This document shows positions 1 to 7,946 of a stretch of 64,000 bases of DNA, in pieces. This DNA is from Paenibacillus graminis (GTDB lineage: Bacteria; Bacillota; Bacilli; Paenibacillales; Paenibacillaceae), in contig NZ_CP009287.1 in the NCBI RefSeq assembly GCF_000758705.1, positions 1,240,001-1,304,000 of the forward strand, written 5' to 3'. A program made the position numbers and the translations under genes. How positions within the stretch are numbered: the first letter of the stretch is position 1; each line of letters starts with the position of its first letter. The notes under the pieces are model-generated. The model worked only from the letters and a program-made list of their open reading frames with translations. It made no database searches and was not told the origin of the DNA.

Positions 1-867
1 GTAAGCTTGAAAAAGGATATCAGCACAGCGTATATGATGAGACTGGCAGAAGCCGGAATTCCGGTGCTGGCCGAAACGCCTCCCGCCCCGGATCTGGAAC
101 AGTTGAAGGAACTGTGGAACCGTGTGGGCAATTCTGCAACCATCCAGATTGCCGAACAGGTTATGTTTCAGCCGATGCATGCGGCAAGGATTGCGCTTGC
201 TGCCTCGGGCAGGCTTGGAACTGTCAGCCAGGCGCAGGTATCGGCTGCACACGGGTATCACGGCATTAGTCTGATCCGCCGGCTGCTCGGCACCGGCTTC
301 GAAAATGCCAGCATCCGCGCGCAGCATTTCCGTTCACCTATTATTCAGGGACCGCAGCGCAGCGGTCCCCCTTCCGCCGAAGCGAGAATGCAGAGTGTCC
401 AGACACTGGGTGCGCTGGACTTTGGAGACAAGCTGGGGGTGTTCGATTTCACCGGCGACCAGTATTTTTCGTGGATTCGCGGCAGCCGGATGCTTGTGCG
501 CGGGGAGCGGGGAGAAATTATGAACCATGATGTCTCTTGGCTGCAGGCCTATGATACACCCGTATACAGCAGGCTGCGCCGGATCGACGCTGGCCACGGC
601 GGCAATCTGGAGGGCTTTTACCTCAAGGGAATCATGCTGGACGGAGAATGGCTGTACAGGAATCCTTTTGCGCCGGCCCGGCTCTCGGAGGATGAAATCG
701 CGATCGCAGAGAGCATGATCCGGATGCAGCGGCATATCGGGGGCGGGCCATCCTTTTACAGCCTGGCTGAAGGCAGCCAGGACCAATATTTGGCGCTGCT
801 GCTGGAGCAGGCTGCCGAGAGCGGCGAAACCGTAGTTTCGCAGCGCCAGCCCTGGGCGGCGGAGTAA
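1..867 (+). CDS. Gfo/Idh/MocA-type oxidoreductase, 5'-truncated by window edge
   Basis: The frame is open from the first base, so the gene begins upstream; 288 residues are visible. The first visible part (GIPVLAETPPAPD) aligns with the end of the Rossmann half of Gfo/Idh/MocA NAD(P)-dependent sugar or inositol dehydrogenases, where the family has an E-K-P motif. The remainder fits their C-terminal alpha/beta substrate-binding domain (for example FDFTGDQYFSWIRGSRMLV). The usual EKP lysine is replaced by threonine (ETP), so this may be a non-catalytic or altered member. A TTG codon at 7 could be read as a start, but a protein beginning there would lack the nucleotide-binding fold. The substrate cannot be named. 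Confidence 0.7.
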   Translation, partial: VSLKKDISTAYMMRLAEAGIPVLAETPPAPDLEQLKELWNRVGNSATIQIAEQVMFQPMHAARIALAASGRLGTVSQAQVSAAHGYHGISLIRRLLGTGFENASIRAQHFRSPIIQGPQRSGPPSAEARMQSVQTLGALDFGDKLGVFDFTGDQYFSWIRGSRMLVRGERGEIMNHDVSWLQAYDTPVYSRLRRIDAGHGGNLEGFYLKGIMLDGEWLYRNPFAPARLSEDEIAIAESMIRMQRHIGGGPSFYSLAEGSQDQYLALLLEQAAESGETVVSQRQPWAAE

Positions 868-886
868 GCCTGCGGGCCGGAGGGAC

Positions 887-1072
887 AGAAACAACAGCAG
901 AAAGGCCGTTGTTGGGGCGTCGGCGGTAGCTGCGTGGAGAAACAACGGCGAAAGGCCGTTGTTGGGGCGTCGGCGGAGGTGGCTGCGTGGAGAAACAACG
1001 GCAGAAAGGCCGTTGTTGGGGCGTCGGAGGTGGCTGCGTGGAGAAACAACGGCAGAAAAGCCGTTGTTGGGG
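887..1072. repeat. Tandem hairpin repeat, family A (4 units)
   Basis: Four copies of a hairpin start at 890, 941, 994 and 1045, so the steps are 51, 53 and 51 bp. Each core is AACAACGGC, a GAAA-containing loop, then GCCGTTGTT. The roughly 27 bp between cores (ggggcgtcggcgg...ctgcgtggaga) is also conserved. Solo or degenerate copies occur at about 1618, 1666 and 58391. Both strands stay open across the array because 51 is a multiple of 3, but the predicted peptides are only repeats of 17 residues and I do not call them genes. Function unknown. Confidence 0.85.
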
Positions 1073-1098
1073 TGGCAGGTTGGGTTACGGCTGAACTT

Positions 1099-1548
1099 GT
1101 AGTACCTCTTATTTCAGTCGGCAATCCAATTACTGCGAAATGAGGTACTTATACCTCACATTTGCTCCCTCGGGCAGTTTACAGCGAAATGAGAGGTACT
1201 AATACCTCACATTTGCTCCCTCGGGCAGTTTACAGCGAAATAAGAGGTACTTATACCTCACATTTGCTCCAATGGGCTGTTAACAGTGAAATGAGAGGTA
1301 CTAATACCTCACATTTGCCTCATTGGGCAGCAGACAGCGAAATGAGAGGTACTAATACCTCATATTTGCTCCGATGAGCTGTTTACAGTGAAATGAGAGG
1401 TACTAATACCTCACATTTGCTCCCTCGGGTAGCTTACAGTGAAATGAGAGGTACTTATACCTCATATTTGCTCCGATGAGCTGTTTACAGTGAAATGAGA
1501 GGTACTAATACCTCACATTTGCTCCAATGGGCTGTTAACAGTGAAATA
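1099..1548. repeat. Tandem hairpin repeat, family B (51-bp period, 8 steps)
   Basis: The word GAAAT/GAAAA starts at 1186, 1237, 1288, 1339, 1390, 1441, 1492 and 1543, exactly 51 bp apart, with one more partial unit before 1186. Each unit carries the perfect hairpin GAGGTACTAATACCTC or its loop variant GAGGTACTTATACCTC, followed by a semi-conserved ~30 bp (acatttgctccc..gggc..tttacag). The array opens with one inverted half unit (gtagtacctcttatttc, near 1100). The open frame across it only repeats a 17-residue word and is not credible as a gene. The remaining 1549-1755 holds two degenerate family A hairpins and nothing else recognised. Confidence 0.9.
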
Positions 1549-1611
1549 GGGGCTTAGCCGGAATTAGAGGCTTAATCGAAAGCTTTTATTAGAGCGCCAG
1601 CGGAGGCAGCG

Positions 1612-1695
1612 GAGTAATACAACGGAAAAGAAGCGTTGTTGGAGCGCTGCAAGGAGCAAGCCGGGAACAACGGCAGAAATGCCGTTGATATCACT
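1612..1695. repeat. Two degenerate family A hairpins
   Basis: Copies near 1618 (acaacgg...cgttgttgg) and 1666 (CAACGGCA-gaaa-TGCCGTTG) repeat the family A core 48 bp apart. The second has a clean GAAA tetraloop closed by an A-T pair, which is a different closing pair from the array upstream. Confidence 0.65.
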
Positions 1696-1755
1696 AGGCA
1701 GCGGCTCTGCAGAGTAACCTGCGGAGCCCCTGCCTTAATGCCGTTATGCCTGGTG

Positions 1756-3687
1756 CTATAACGCCGCCGAATCAATCAGCTCTGCTGCCAGCCGGGTGTA
1801 CTCGGCGCGCAGCCGGACCAGCTTCGAGACGCTCTGTTCCAAGCCGCCAGTCCGGTTGCGCTGGACCCACAGCTGGCGGTAGTGATGAAGCAGGATGTCG
1901 AGGTCTTTGATCTGGCGGTGGATCAGCTCAGGCTGAAGTGTGGAGGGCCCGTCGGCCAGCTGCTTTTTGATCCGGGCCAGCTGCACAGCATGCTTTACAA
2001 AATGAATACCATTCCGGAGCTCTGCAGCAACAAGTCCGGCATCGCTGCATTCCAGCTCCGTCTGTTCAAGCCGGGCCTCGATCTCCTCTACATACTGCTC
2101 CAAATGATCGAAATGCTCCCCCGTAAGCTTGCCGACAAGCTGTACTTGCTGCAGGGGAGTACGCAGCAGCATGGACATTTCCGTATCATTCGGACGGACG
2201 ACGCCGGACTCCAGCTTGTAGTAGTTGCCAAGATCCAGCAGCAGCTGGCCGATTCTGCCCGCACGGTCGTGGAAGACGGCTGTGTTCAGGTATGCGGCCA
2301 CATCTGCCTCCAGATTGTTCTCCACATTCCAGGCGACCGCTGCACCGTAGGCAAATCCGGGATAACTGATGGGCAGGTGCTGCCAATGGCCGAAATCGCC
2401 CCAGTCAGTAATCAGATAGCCGATGGCGCCGTTGTTTTTGCCGTGGATTGCGGCACTGCGCAGATTGGCCATCATGTTGTCGCTGCGGCCCGTAAGAGAG
2501 TTCCAGGAACTGGTTCCCGGGCAGACGTAGAAAGGAATCCCCGCTTCGCGGAATTTCATTGTATCGGCTTCGAACGGGTGGGCTGCGCTGTAGCCCCATT
2601 CCATGGCAACAATATCTTTGGGAAGCTGGGGAATGAGCTCAGGATGCTGAATAATAATGTCGCCCCAGAACTGCATAGTTTTCCCGCGCTCCAGGACCAG
2701 CGCATGAATTTTCTGCAGAAAAGTCAAGTACAGCTGGCCTTTGCCATCGGCGTCTGCCGCAGGTTTGCTTTTGCCAAGCCCCAGCTCATAGGTCTCATCA
2801 CAGCCTACATTAAAGTGTTTTGACGTAAAGTAGGGAAGAAGGTCATCGTACATGGTGGCGAGCAGCTGCAGCACTTCAGGGTTTTCGGTATGGAAGGTTC
2901 CCGGGTGCATGAACAATCCCTCCGGATACATTTCGCTGTCGTACATATCCTCAGGGAGCATGAAGCCTTCCGGAATCTCAGCCAGGGCATTGAACTCAGG
3001 GCGGGTCAGCCATCCTTCCATGTGCCCAAAGCTGTTTTGGTTCGGAACAAGCTCGATATAACGTTCCTGGCAGTAGGTATCCAGCTGCAGAATTTCCTCT
3101 CCGGTTATAGGGGTTTCAAGCTCCCAGACCTGGGGAAAGGATTCATAGGCAAAGGGAGAACCTTCTATATATAACTGCAGCTGGTTCAGCTTAAGATCCG
3201 CCATGAAATCAATGATCCGGTACAGGGTTTCGAGCTTGGGGATTTTATTGCGGCTGATGTCGATCATCAGTCCTCTGGCTGCAAAGTCCGGCTGGTCGCT
3301 GATATGCAGAAACGGAAGGTTCCTGCCGCACTGCAGCAAAATTTGTTTCAGTGTGGCAGCCGCATAGTAGGCCCCTTCGGGCGAACCGTAAGTTACGGTG
3401 ATTCCGCCCTCATCCACATGGATTTCATAGCTCTGGGCAGGCATCATTGGACTATAACTAAAGTGGTAGACGGAACGGACGGATACGCGTGTGCCTACAG
3501 ACAGGGATAGGTTCAGTTGAAGGACCTGGGACAGGGTTAGCTGGAGCTTGCGCGCAGCAGGAAGAGCGGCACGGTCGGCTTCGTCCGCAAGAACGATGTT
3601 TCCCTTGGCGGGAAGATGGAACCGGCCGTCAGATACTTCCAAGACCTTTGGATTCGGAAACAGCTGCAAATGATGGTTTTCAGACAT
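1756..3687 (-). CDS. GH20 beta-N-acetylhexosaminidase, cytoplasmic
   Basis: 643 residues. The N-terminal ~110 residues form a beta-hexosaminidase domain 2-like fold (LFPNPKVLEVSDGRFHLP). The GH20 TIM barrel follows (FAARGLMIDISRNKIPK) with the paired catalytic residues D297-E298 in HFNVGCDETYELG. In this family the Asp positions the substrate acetamido group and the Glu is the general acid. There is no signal peptide, so the enzyme probably acts on imported GlcNAc-containing oligosaccharides or related glycosides. The ATG at 3687 is preceded by an AGAGGTG ribosome site. It is transcribed divergently from an AraC regulator 84 bp away, its likely controller. Substrate is inferred from family only. 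Confidence 0.85.
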   Translation of the reverse strand: MSENHHLQLFPNPKVLEVSDGRFHLPAKGNIVLADEADRAALPAARKLQLTLSQVLQLNLSLSVGTRVSVRSVYHFSYSPMMPAQSYEIHVDEGGITVTYGSPEGAYYAAATLKQILLQCGRNLPFLHISDQPDFAARGLMIDISRNKIPKLETLYRIIDFMADLKLNQLQLYIEGSPFAYESFPQVWELETPITGEEILQLDTYCQERYIELVPNQNSFGHMEGWLTRPEFNALAEIPEGFMLPEDMYDSEMYPEGLFMHPGTFHTENPEVLQLLATMYDDLLPYFTSKHFNVGCDETYELGLGKSKPAADADGKGQLYLTFLQKIHALVLERGKTMQFWGDIIIQHPELIPQLPKDIVAMEWGYSAAHPFEADTMKFREAGIPFYVCPGTSSWNSLTGRSDNMMANLRSAAIHGKNNGAIGYLITDWGDFGHWQHLPISYPGFAYGAAVAWNVENNLEADVAAYLNTAVFHDRAGRIGQLLLDLGNYYKLESGVVRPNDTEMSMLLRTPLQQVQLVGKLTGEHFDHLEQYVEEIEARLEQTELECSDAGLVAAELRNGIHFVKHAVQLARIKKQLADGPSTLQPELIHRQIKDLDILLHHYRQLWVQRNRTGGLEQSVSKLVRLRAEYTRLAAELIDSAAL

Positions 3688-3771
3688 AGCGTGGACACCT
3701 CTTGTTCATGTAGAATATGATCATCTTCAGATTAACCATATCACTCCTGAACAAAGGGAGGAATGCACATC

Positions 3772-4626
3772 ATGTCCGAGGTCATGGATTATATGATCAG
3801 TCCGTACCCTGTGCGGATTATTGATCCCAAGGTAGAGTCCTCCAGGCTCAGGCTGAAGGCTATCCGGATAGGTCAGGCGGGTCATCTGCCGGGAAGAATA
3901 TGGTTTCGGTCTAATGTTGTATTCGAACATTGGGCCCTTGTCTATATCATTTCCGGGAACGGCACATACATGGAGAACGGCGGTAGGGTCCAGCAGGTAC
4001 GCGCCGGAAGCCTGTTTTTTTTCCGCCCGGGCTGCAGCTACAGCTTTGGACCTGCTCCGGGGGGCAACTGGGATGAATACTATATCAACTTCAATGGAAC
4101 CCGTGTAGCTGAATGGGTGGAGTCGGGACTCCTGGAGGGGGGGACCGTATTTGATGCCCATGCTTCTCAGGAACTGGCATCAGTATTCGAGCAGGTGCTG
4201 GCGCTGATGGAAGGCGGTGTCCCGGCGGATGCCGACCGGGCGGCAGCGATGCTGGAGGGGCTTCTGCTGGAGTGCTCCCTGATTACTGAGGATCATTACC
4301 GCACCCGGCAGCCTGATATCCTCCCGCTAATCCGTGAAGAGTTGAACGCCTGTATCTACGGAACGCCTGATTTATGGGGGATTGCAGCCAAATACCACAT
4401 CTCGATGTCCACGCTGCGCCGTCTTGTAAGGCGCAGCAGCGGTTACCCTTTGCATGAATATATCCACCGGCTCAAAATGGCGGAAGCGAAGCATCTGCTG
4501 CTCAATACTTCGCTGCAGGTGAAGGCGATAGCGGGAATGCTGCATTATGCCGATAATTTTTATTTTTCAAGATTATTCAAGAAATATATGGGGGTATCTC
4601 CGTTAATCTGCCGTAATAGCTTATAA
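3772..4626 (+). CDS. AraC-family transcriptional regulator
   Basis: 284 residues from the ATG at 3772. This start is preferred over the in-frame ATG at 3763 because the site AAAGGGAGGA ends at 3762, giving normal spacing only to 3772. The N-terminal half is a cupin-like sensor domain (WALVYIISGNGTYMENG...AGSLFFFRPGCSYSFGP). The C-terminal ~95 residues hold the two AraC helix-turn-helix motifs (LWGIAAKYHISMSTLRRLVR and VKAIAGMLHYADNFYFSRLF). It lies divergent to the GH20 gene, so a sugar-responsive activator of that gene is likely; the ligand is unknown. Confidence 0.85.
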   Translation: MSEVMDYMISPYPVRIIDPKVESSRLRLKAIRIGQAGHLPGRIWFRSNVVFEHWALVYIISGNGTYMENGGRVQQVRAGSLFFFRPGCSYSFGPAPGGNWDEYYINFNGTRVAEWVESGLLEGGTVFDAHASQELASVFEQVLALMEGGVPADADRAAAMLEGLLLECSLITEDHYRTRQPDILPLIREELNACIYGTPDLWGIAAKYHISMSTLRRLVRRSSGYPLHEYIHRLKMAEAKHLLLNTSLQVKAIAGMLHYADNFYFSRLFKKYMGVSPLICRNSL

Positions 4627-4630
4627 TTAG

Positions 4631-4682
4631 CGACATGTTTCTGCCTAAACCGACGAAAGCATGTCGGAATTTGTGGTTTTTT
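4631..4682 (+). terminator. Probable terminator after the AraC gene
   Basis: CGACATG at 4631 can pair with CATGTCG at 4660, and a shorter CCGAC/GTCGG stem is nested there. A T-rich stretch (gtggttttttatt) follows. The loop is long, so strength is uncertain. Confidence 0.45.
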
Positions 4683-4683
4683 A

Positions 4684-4713
4684 TTGACATGGTCAAAAAT
4701 GGAATGTTATTAT
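4684..4713 (+). promoter_or_regulatory. Sigma-A type promoter for the small gene at 4771
   Basis: TTGACA at 4684-4689 and TATTAT at 4708-4713 are 18 bp apart, a near-consensus vegetative promoter. It lies about 58 bp upstream of a small open frame that is followed by a good terminator. Confidence 0.6.
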
Positions 4714-4770
4714 TTAGGTAATATTAGCAGATCAACGATAGTTCTTATAGACTATGCCGGAGATGAAGCC

Positions 4771-4941
4771 ATGAGAGAATATTACTGCATCAGTTGCCGC
4801 AGTCTCCATAAGGTGGATACGCAAAACCATTCTGTACGTATTTTGTCCACCGGGTATCATATCGTTGGCGAACAACGCTATCAGATTTGTATTTGTAATT
4901 CATCCAAGTTACCTAAAACTCTGCCGACGGTGGCCGATTAG
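4771..4941 (+). CDS. Small Cys-motif protein (56 aa), function unknown
   Basis: A short protein starting MREYYCISCRSLHKV, with a C-x2-C pair at the N-terminus and a C-x-C pair near the middle (YQICICNSS), suggesting a metal-binding knuckle. The ATG at 4771 has a GGAG site 8 bp upstream. The strong promoter at 4684 and terminator at 4994 make this a self-contained transcription unit. A longer reading from 4684 would start inside the promoter and is rejected. I recognise no family. It could also be chance coding inside a non-coding transcript. Confidence 0.45.
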   Translation: MREYYCISCRSLHKVDTQNHSVRILSTGYHIVGEQRYQICICNSSKLPKTLPTVAD

Positions 4942-4993
4942 ATCTGCGAATGAACGGTATGCCTTGATGACAACCATAGATTTTTGCTGCCGA

Positions 4994-5030
4994 AGCAGCC
5001 TGTTCGTATTTGCTGACAGGCTGCTTTTTG
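4994..5030 (+). terminator. Rho-independent terminator
   Basis: AGCAGCCTGT (4994-5003) pairs perfectly with ACAGGCTGCT (5016-5025) and is followed by a T run. It closes the small transcription unit beginning near 4720. Confidence 0.85.
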
Positions 5031-5138
5031 TGCGTTTTAATATGTGGAGTTTTTGTGAATTCGCTATCATTTGAAAATATGGGCTTTTTTCAATAAACTC
5101 CTGAAAAAAAAGCTGGAAATTATGCAACATTCATCATT

Positions 5139-5152
5139 TGTAAACGTTATCA
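5139..5152 (+). promoter_or_regulatory. cre site (CcpA operator), perfect consensus
   Basis: TGTAAACGTTATCA fits the Bacillus cre consensus TGWAANCGNTNWCA at every position. It lies just upstream of the -35 box of the promoter at 5167. In Bacillus, sites upstream of -35 can be activating. It suggests carbon-source control of the two-component system and perhaps, through it, of the EPS cluster. Confidence 0.7.
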
Positions 5153-5166
5153 TTGAAAAGGGGAAC

Positions 5167-5195
5167 TTGTTATTGTGATTTTTCTCATGTATGAT
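5167..5195 (+). promoter_or_regulatory. Promoter of the two-component operon
   Basis: TTGTTA at 5167-5172 and TATGAT at 5190-5195 are separated by 17 bp, about 60 bp before the kinase start. The cre site lies 14 bp upstream. Confidence 0.6.
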
Positions 5196-5257
5196 GCTTT
5201 TAAACAAAGCTTAGAATAAGCTCGCATTTTCCACAAACTGGAGAATAGGGTGGTGGG

Positions 5258-6904
5258 ATGAATATCAAAGCAACCGCGGAAGACAAAATAATAACCATTT
5301 ACAGAAACATATCTTTGTCCCTCACATCGCTGATGTACCTCTTGGACCATACGGGGCCTTCCGTCTTTTATAAATCCCTATTAATCATGGTGTTATTCTT
5401 ATTTGCACAAGTATTCTCGATTTATTACCGGAGGTTGCGTAAATGGCCGCGTGTTCTTATGCTTGCCGTAAGCATTGAGATGGCGGGGCTCATTGTTCTC
5501 ACATTGAGTACTGGCGGGTATGACAGCCCTTATAAGCTGTATGTCCTGAATCCTGTCCTCATCGCGGCAGGTTCCTTGTCTATTTATTTCAGCTGGAGCT
5601 TGCTATTCAGCTATTTTGGTGTTATTTCCGTATTTTGTTATTTTTTCTTGAACTCTTCCGGAAAAAGTTTCGCTGAAGCCGTGCTTGACAACGGCAACCT
5701 GTTTCTAGTCATGGTACTTACGGTTATAATTATGCAAATGGTTAATCGGATCAAGCGGCAGCGGGAAGCGGCCAATGCACGGACGAACGAAACCATGGAG
5801 CATATTAAGTCGCTCTATCACATTGTGGAAACCTCAAGCCAGCATGATTTCATGAACATCGGCCAGGTTATTACGGATTATGTGGTGAAGCTTACCAAGC
5901 TGGACAAAGCGTTGTTCTGGTTCGCCCAAAAGAGCGGCGAGCCCGCACCACAGAGCCGGCAGACAGGCTGGCATCAGGAGGAGGAACGGTTTCTTTTTTC
6001 AGAGCTTGAAAAACATGAGCATGAATGGCGGCTGCAGCGTGAACCGGTGTTCAAGAGCCTACCCGGACTCGGAGATTTTCTGCTTATGCCTGTTAGAATG
6101 AGTACGCGGTTCGTCGGTATGATCGGTGTAAAGCTGGAAGCATCGGAAGGCCTGGAAGGACGCAGGTGGTATATCCAGCAGCTGATGTTTCTCTCGGAGC
6201 TGAGCGCGATTATTCTTGAACGCCATGAACTTGGTGTGATTGAGAACCGGCTGATTATCACGAACGAACAGAACCGGATTGCTGACGAGATGCACGACAG
6301 TGTATCGCAGAGCCTGTTCGGAATTGTATATGCGACTCATTCGCTAAAGCAGACATGGCGGAAGATGTCCGAATCCGAGCTGGAGGAGCAAATTGAACTG
6401 ATTCATGATTCAGCTACCAAGGTGGCTAAGGAATTGCGCATTACCATTTACAGCCTCAGCTCTAAGAAGAGCGGCGGCCCGACATGGCTGGGTATGGTCA
6501 GATCACATTTGAAAAGCTTGTCCAGGCTGAACGATGTGGAAATTGAGTTAAAAATAACGGGGGATGATTTCAGTCTCCCTTATCCTTATCACAAGGCGCT
6601 CTTCCGGATTATATCCGAAGCGACAGGCAATGCCATTCGACATGGTGCTGCCAGCCGGGTGGATGTCGAACTGTCACTTAAGCCGAAATGGATCAGGCTT
6701 TCGATAATCGATGATGGTGTCGGTTTCGATACTGATCTGCTCTGGACCGAATCCGAGGATAACACCGGCGGACTAGGCATGAAGAATATGCAATACTTGG
6801 CACAGTCTTTAGGCGGTGACTTCCAGTTGTCCAGCAGTGAGAATGCAGGCACCAGAATTTTAATTTCGATACCTGTCGGCATGGCTGAACTAAAAAATGC
6901 ATAA
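5258..6904 (+). CDS. Membrane sensor histidine kinase (NarL-type partner, HisKA_3)
   Basis: 548 residues. About five or six membrane segments occupy residues ~10-165. A GAF-like domain (~195-330) follows, then a HisKA_3 dimerisation domain with the phospho-acceptor H346 in DEMHDSVSQSLFG. The C-terminal ATPase domain has an N box (EATGNAIRHGAAS), a G1 box (IDDGVGFD) and a G2 box (GGLGMKNMQYL). It phosphorylates the response regulator encoded 23 bp downstream. The signal is unknown; the membrane domain lacks a large extracellular loop, so an intramembrane or cytoplasmic cue is likely. Its position directly before the EPS operon suggests a role in controlling it, which is inference. Confidence 0.85.
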   Translation: MNIKATAEDKIITIYRNISLSLTSLMYLLDHTGPSVFYKSLLIMVLFLFAQVFSIYYRRLRKWPRVLMLAVSIEMAGLIVLTLSTGGYDSPYKLYVLNPVLIAAGSLSIYFSWSLLFSYFGVISVFCYFFLNSSGKSFAEAVLDNGNLFLVMVLTVIIMQMVNRIKRQREAANARTNETMEHIKSLYHIVETSSQHDFMNIGQVITDYVVKLTKLDKALFWFAQKSGEPAPQSRQTGWHQEEERFLFSELEKHEHEWRLQREPVFKSLPGLGDFLLMPVRMSTRFVGMIGVKLEASEGLEGRRWYIQQLMFLSELSAIILERHELGVIENRLIITNEQNRIADEMHDSVSQSLFGIVYATHSLKQTWRKMSESELEEQIELIHDSATKVAKELRITIYSLSSKKSGGPTWLGMVRSHLKSLSRLNDVEIELKITGDDFSLPYPYHKALFRIISEATGNAIRHGAASRVDVELSLKPKWIRLSIIDDGVGFDTDLLWTESEDNTGGLGMKNMQYLAQSLGGDFQLSSSENAGTRILISIPVGMAELKNA

Positions 6905-6927
6905 ACTTTAGGCAGGAGGTCGTTCTA

Positions 6928-7563
6928 GTGAAAATCGTCATCGTTGATGATCACCCATTGGTTAGGAGAGGACTCGCGGCGGTCATTTCCATGCAGTCCA
7001 ATCTGCATTTTGCCGGCGAAGCAACGAATGGCCAAGAAGCGCTTATGATCATTGAAGAGACGCAGCCTGATCTTGTGCTTATTGATCTTAAGCTGGCCGA
7101 TGAATCAGGTCTGGATGTGATCAAAGCAGCGCGTTCGCGCGGACTCATCAGCAAGTTTATCCTGCTGACCTCTTCGGCGAGCCGGGAGGATTTCTTGAAG
7201 GCAGAAGAAGTACTGGTTGATGGTTATGTGCTGAAAGAGGCGCTGCCGGAAGAACTGCTGTTTGCCATTCAACTCGTTCATAAAGGCCGAAAGTATTATG
7301 ACCCCGGCTTGATGGAAGACAAGATGCGGATGAGCGGCAACAGTCCAACCGACGAATTGACTCCGAAAGAAAAGGAAGTGCTGATCGAGCTTGGGCAGGG
7401 GGCCAGCAACCGGGAAATCGCCTCACGGCTGTTCATCAGTGAATTCACGGTGAAGAAGCATGTAAGCCAGATTCTGGCGAAGCTTCAGGTGGCAGACCGT
7501 ACACAGGCTGCACTCTACGCCAATGCGGTAGGGCTCACGAAATACGAAATGTCATACGATTAA
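6928..7563 (+). CDS. NarL/FixJ-family response regulator
   Basis: 211 residues from a GTG start at 6928, with AGGAGG at 6914-6919. The receiver domain has the acidic pair D7-D8, phospho-acceptor D53 (LVLIDLKLADES), a T/S switch in LLTSSAS and K in YVLKEA. The C-terminal LuxR-type helix-turn-helix reads LTPKEKEVLIELGQGASNRE followed by FTVKKHVSQIL. It is co-transcribed with the kinase and ends at a strong terminator before the EPS leader. Likely targets are near-palindromes such as the one at 7762-7791, unproven. Confidence 0.88.
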   Translation: MKIVIVDDHPLVRRGLAAVISMQSNLHFAGEATNGQEALMIIEETQPDLVLIDLKLADESGLDVIKAARSRGLISKFILLTSSASREDFLKAEEVLVDGYVLKEALPEELLFAIQLVHKGRKYYDPGLMEDKMRMSGNSPTDELTPKEKEVLIELGQGASNREIASRLFISEFTVKKHVSQILAKLQVADRTQAALYANAVGLTKYEMSYD

Positions 7564-7592
7564 TTTCCATTAATTTAAAAATATGTTAGAAG

Positions 7593-7619
7593 CACGGACA
7601 TTGATGTCCGTGTTTTTTT
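7593..7619 (+). terminator. Terminator of the two-component operon
   Basis: CACGGACAT and ATGTCCGTG form a 9-bp stem with a short loop, followed by seven T residues. Confidence 0.9.
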
Positions 7620-7946
7620 GTTGCGCTTTGGGGGCAGCATGCCCGGAATTATGAATTACGACTCAAGATAGCAGACCGATCTGAACAAAATCTGAACAGC
7701 CTGGACTGCCGAAAACCCTGAGAATGTAGCGAATATTGCCACACCTTGTCAGGTTTTCCCAGGCGTATGGTACTAAAGTATACCATACGCCTACACTTTA
7801 GGGGTAGTCTACCTTACTCGAAAGTGAAGATTAAAGTGAAGGTATGACCCATGTGGTGATCCGTAGAGATTGATAGAATAAAAGCAAGATATCTGAAACT
7901 TTCATGATTGCTTTCAGAATGCAATGAATGCGGAAGGAGGGTTACT
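7620..7946 (+). promoter_or_regulatory. EPS operon upstream region with 11-bp inverted repeat
   Basis: No gene is seen here. GGCGTATGGTA (7762-7772) is a perfect inverted repeat of TACCATACGCC (7781-7791) with an 8-nt loop and no T run, so it is more likely an operator or leader hairpin than a terminator. A second imperfect pair, TACCTT near 7811 with GAAGGTA near 7839, follows. The ribosome site GGAAGGAGG sits at 7932-7940. I could not settle on one promoter: TTGTCA at 7746 lacks a good -10 box at normal spacing. Confidence 0.55.

Noticed and set aside
756..1377. Open frames on both strands across the repeat arrays
   Set aside because: They only translate a 17-residue word repeated by the 51-bp period and have no ribosome sites; the openness follows from 51 being a multiple of three.
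1099..1548. CRISPR-like array
   Set aside because: The spacers are themselves related copies, the repeat is a short hairpin, and no cas gene is in the window.
1882..2823. 313-residue plus-strand frame opposite the GH20 gene
   Set aside because: The minus-strand frame has clear GH20 motifs; the plus product has none and no ribosome site.
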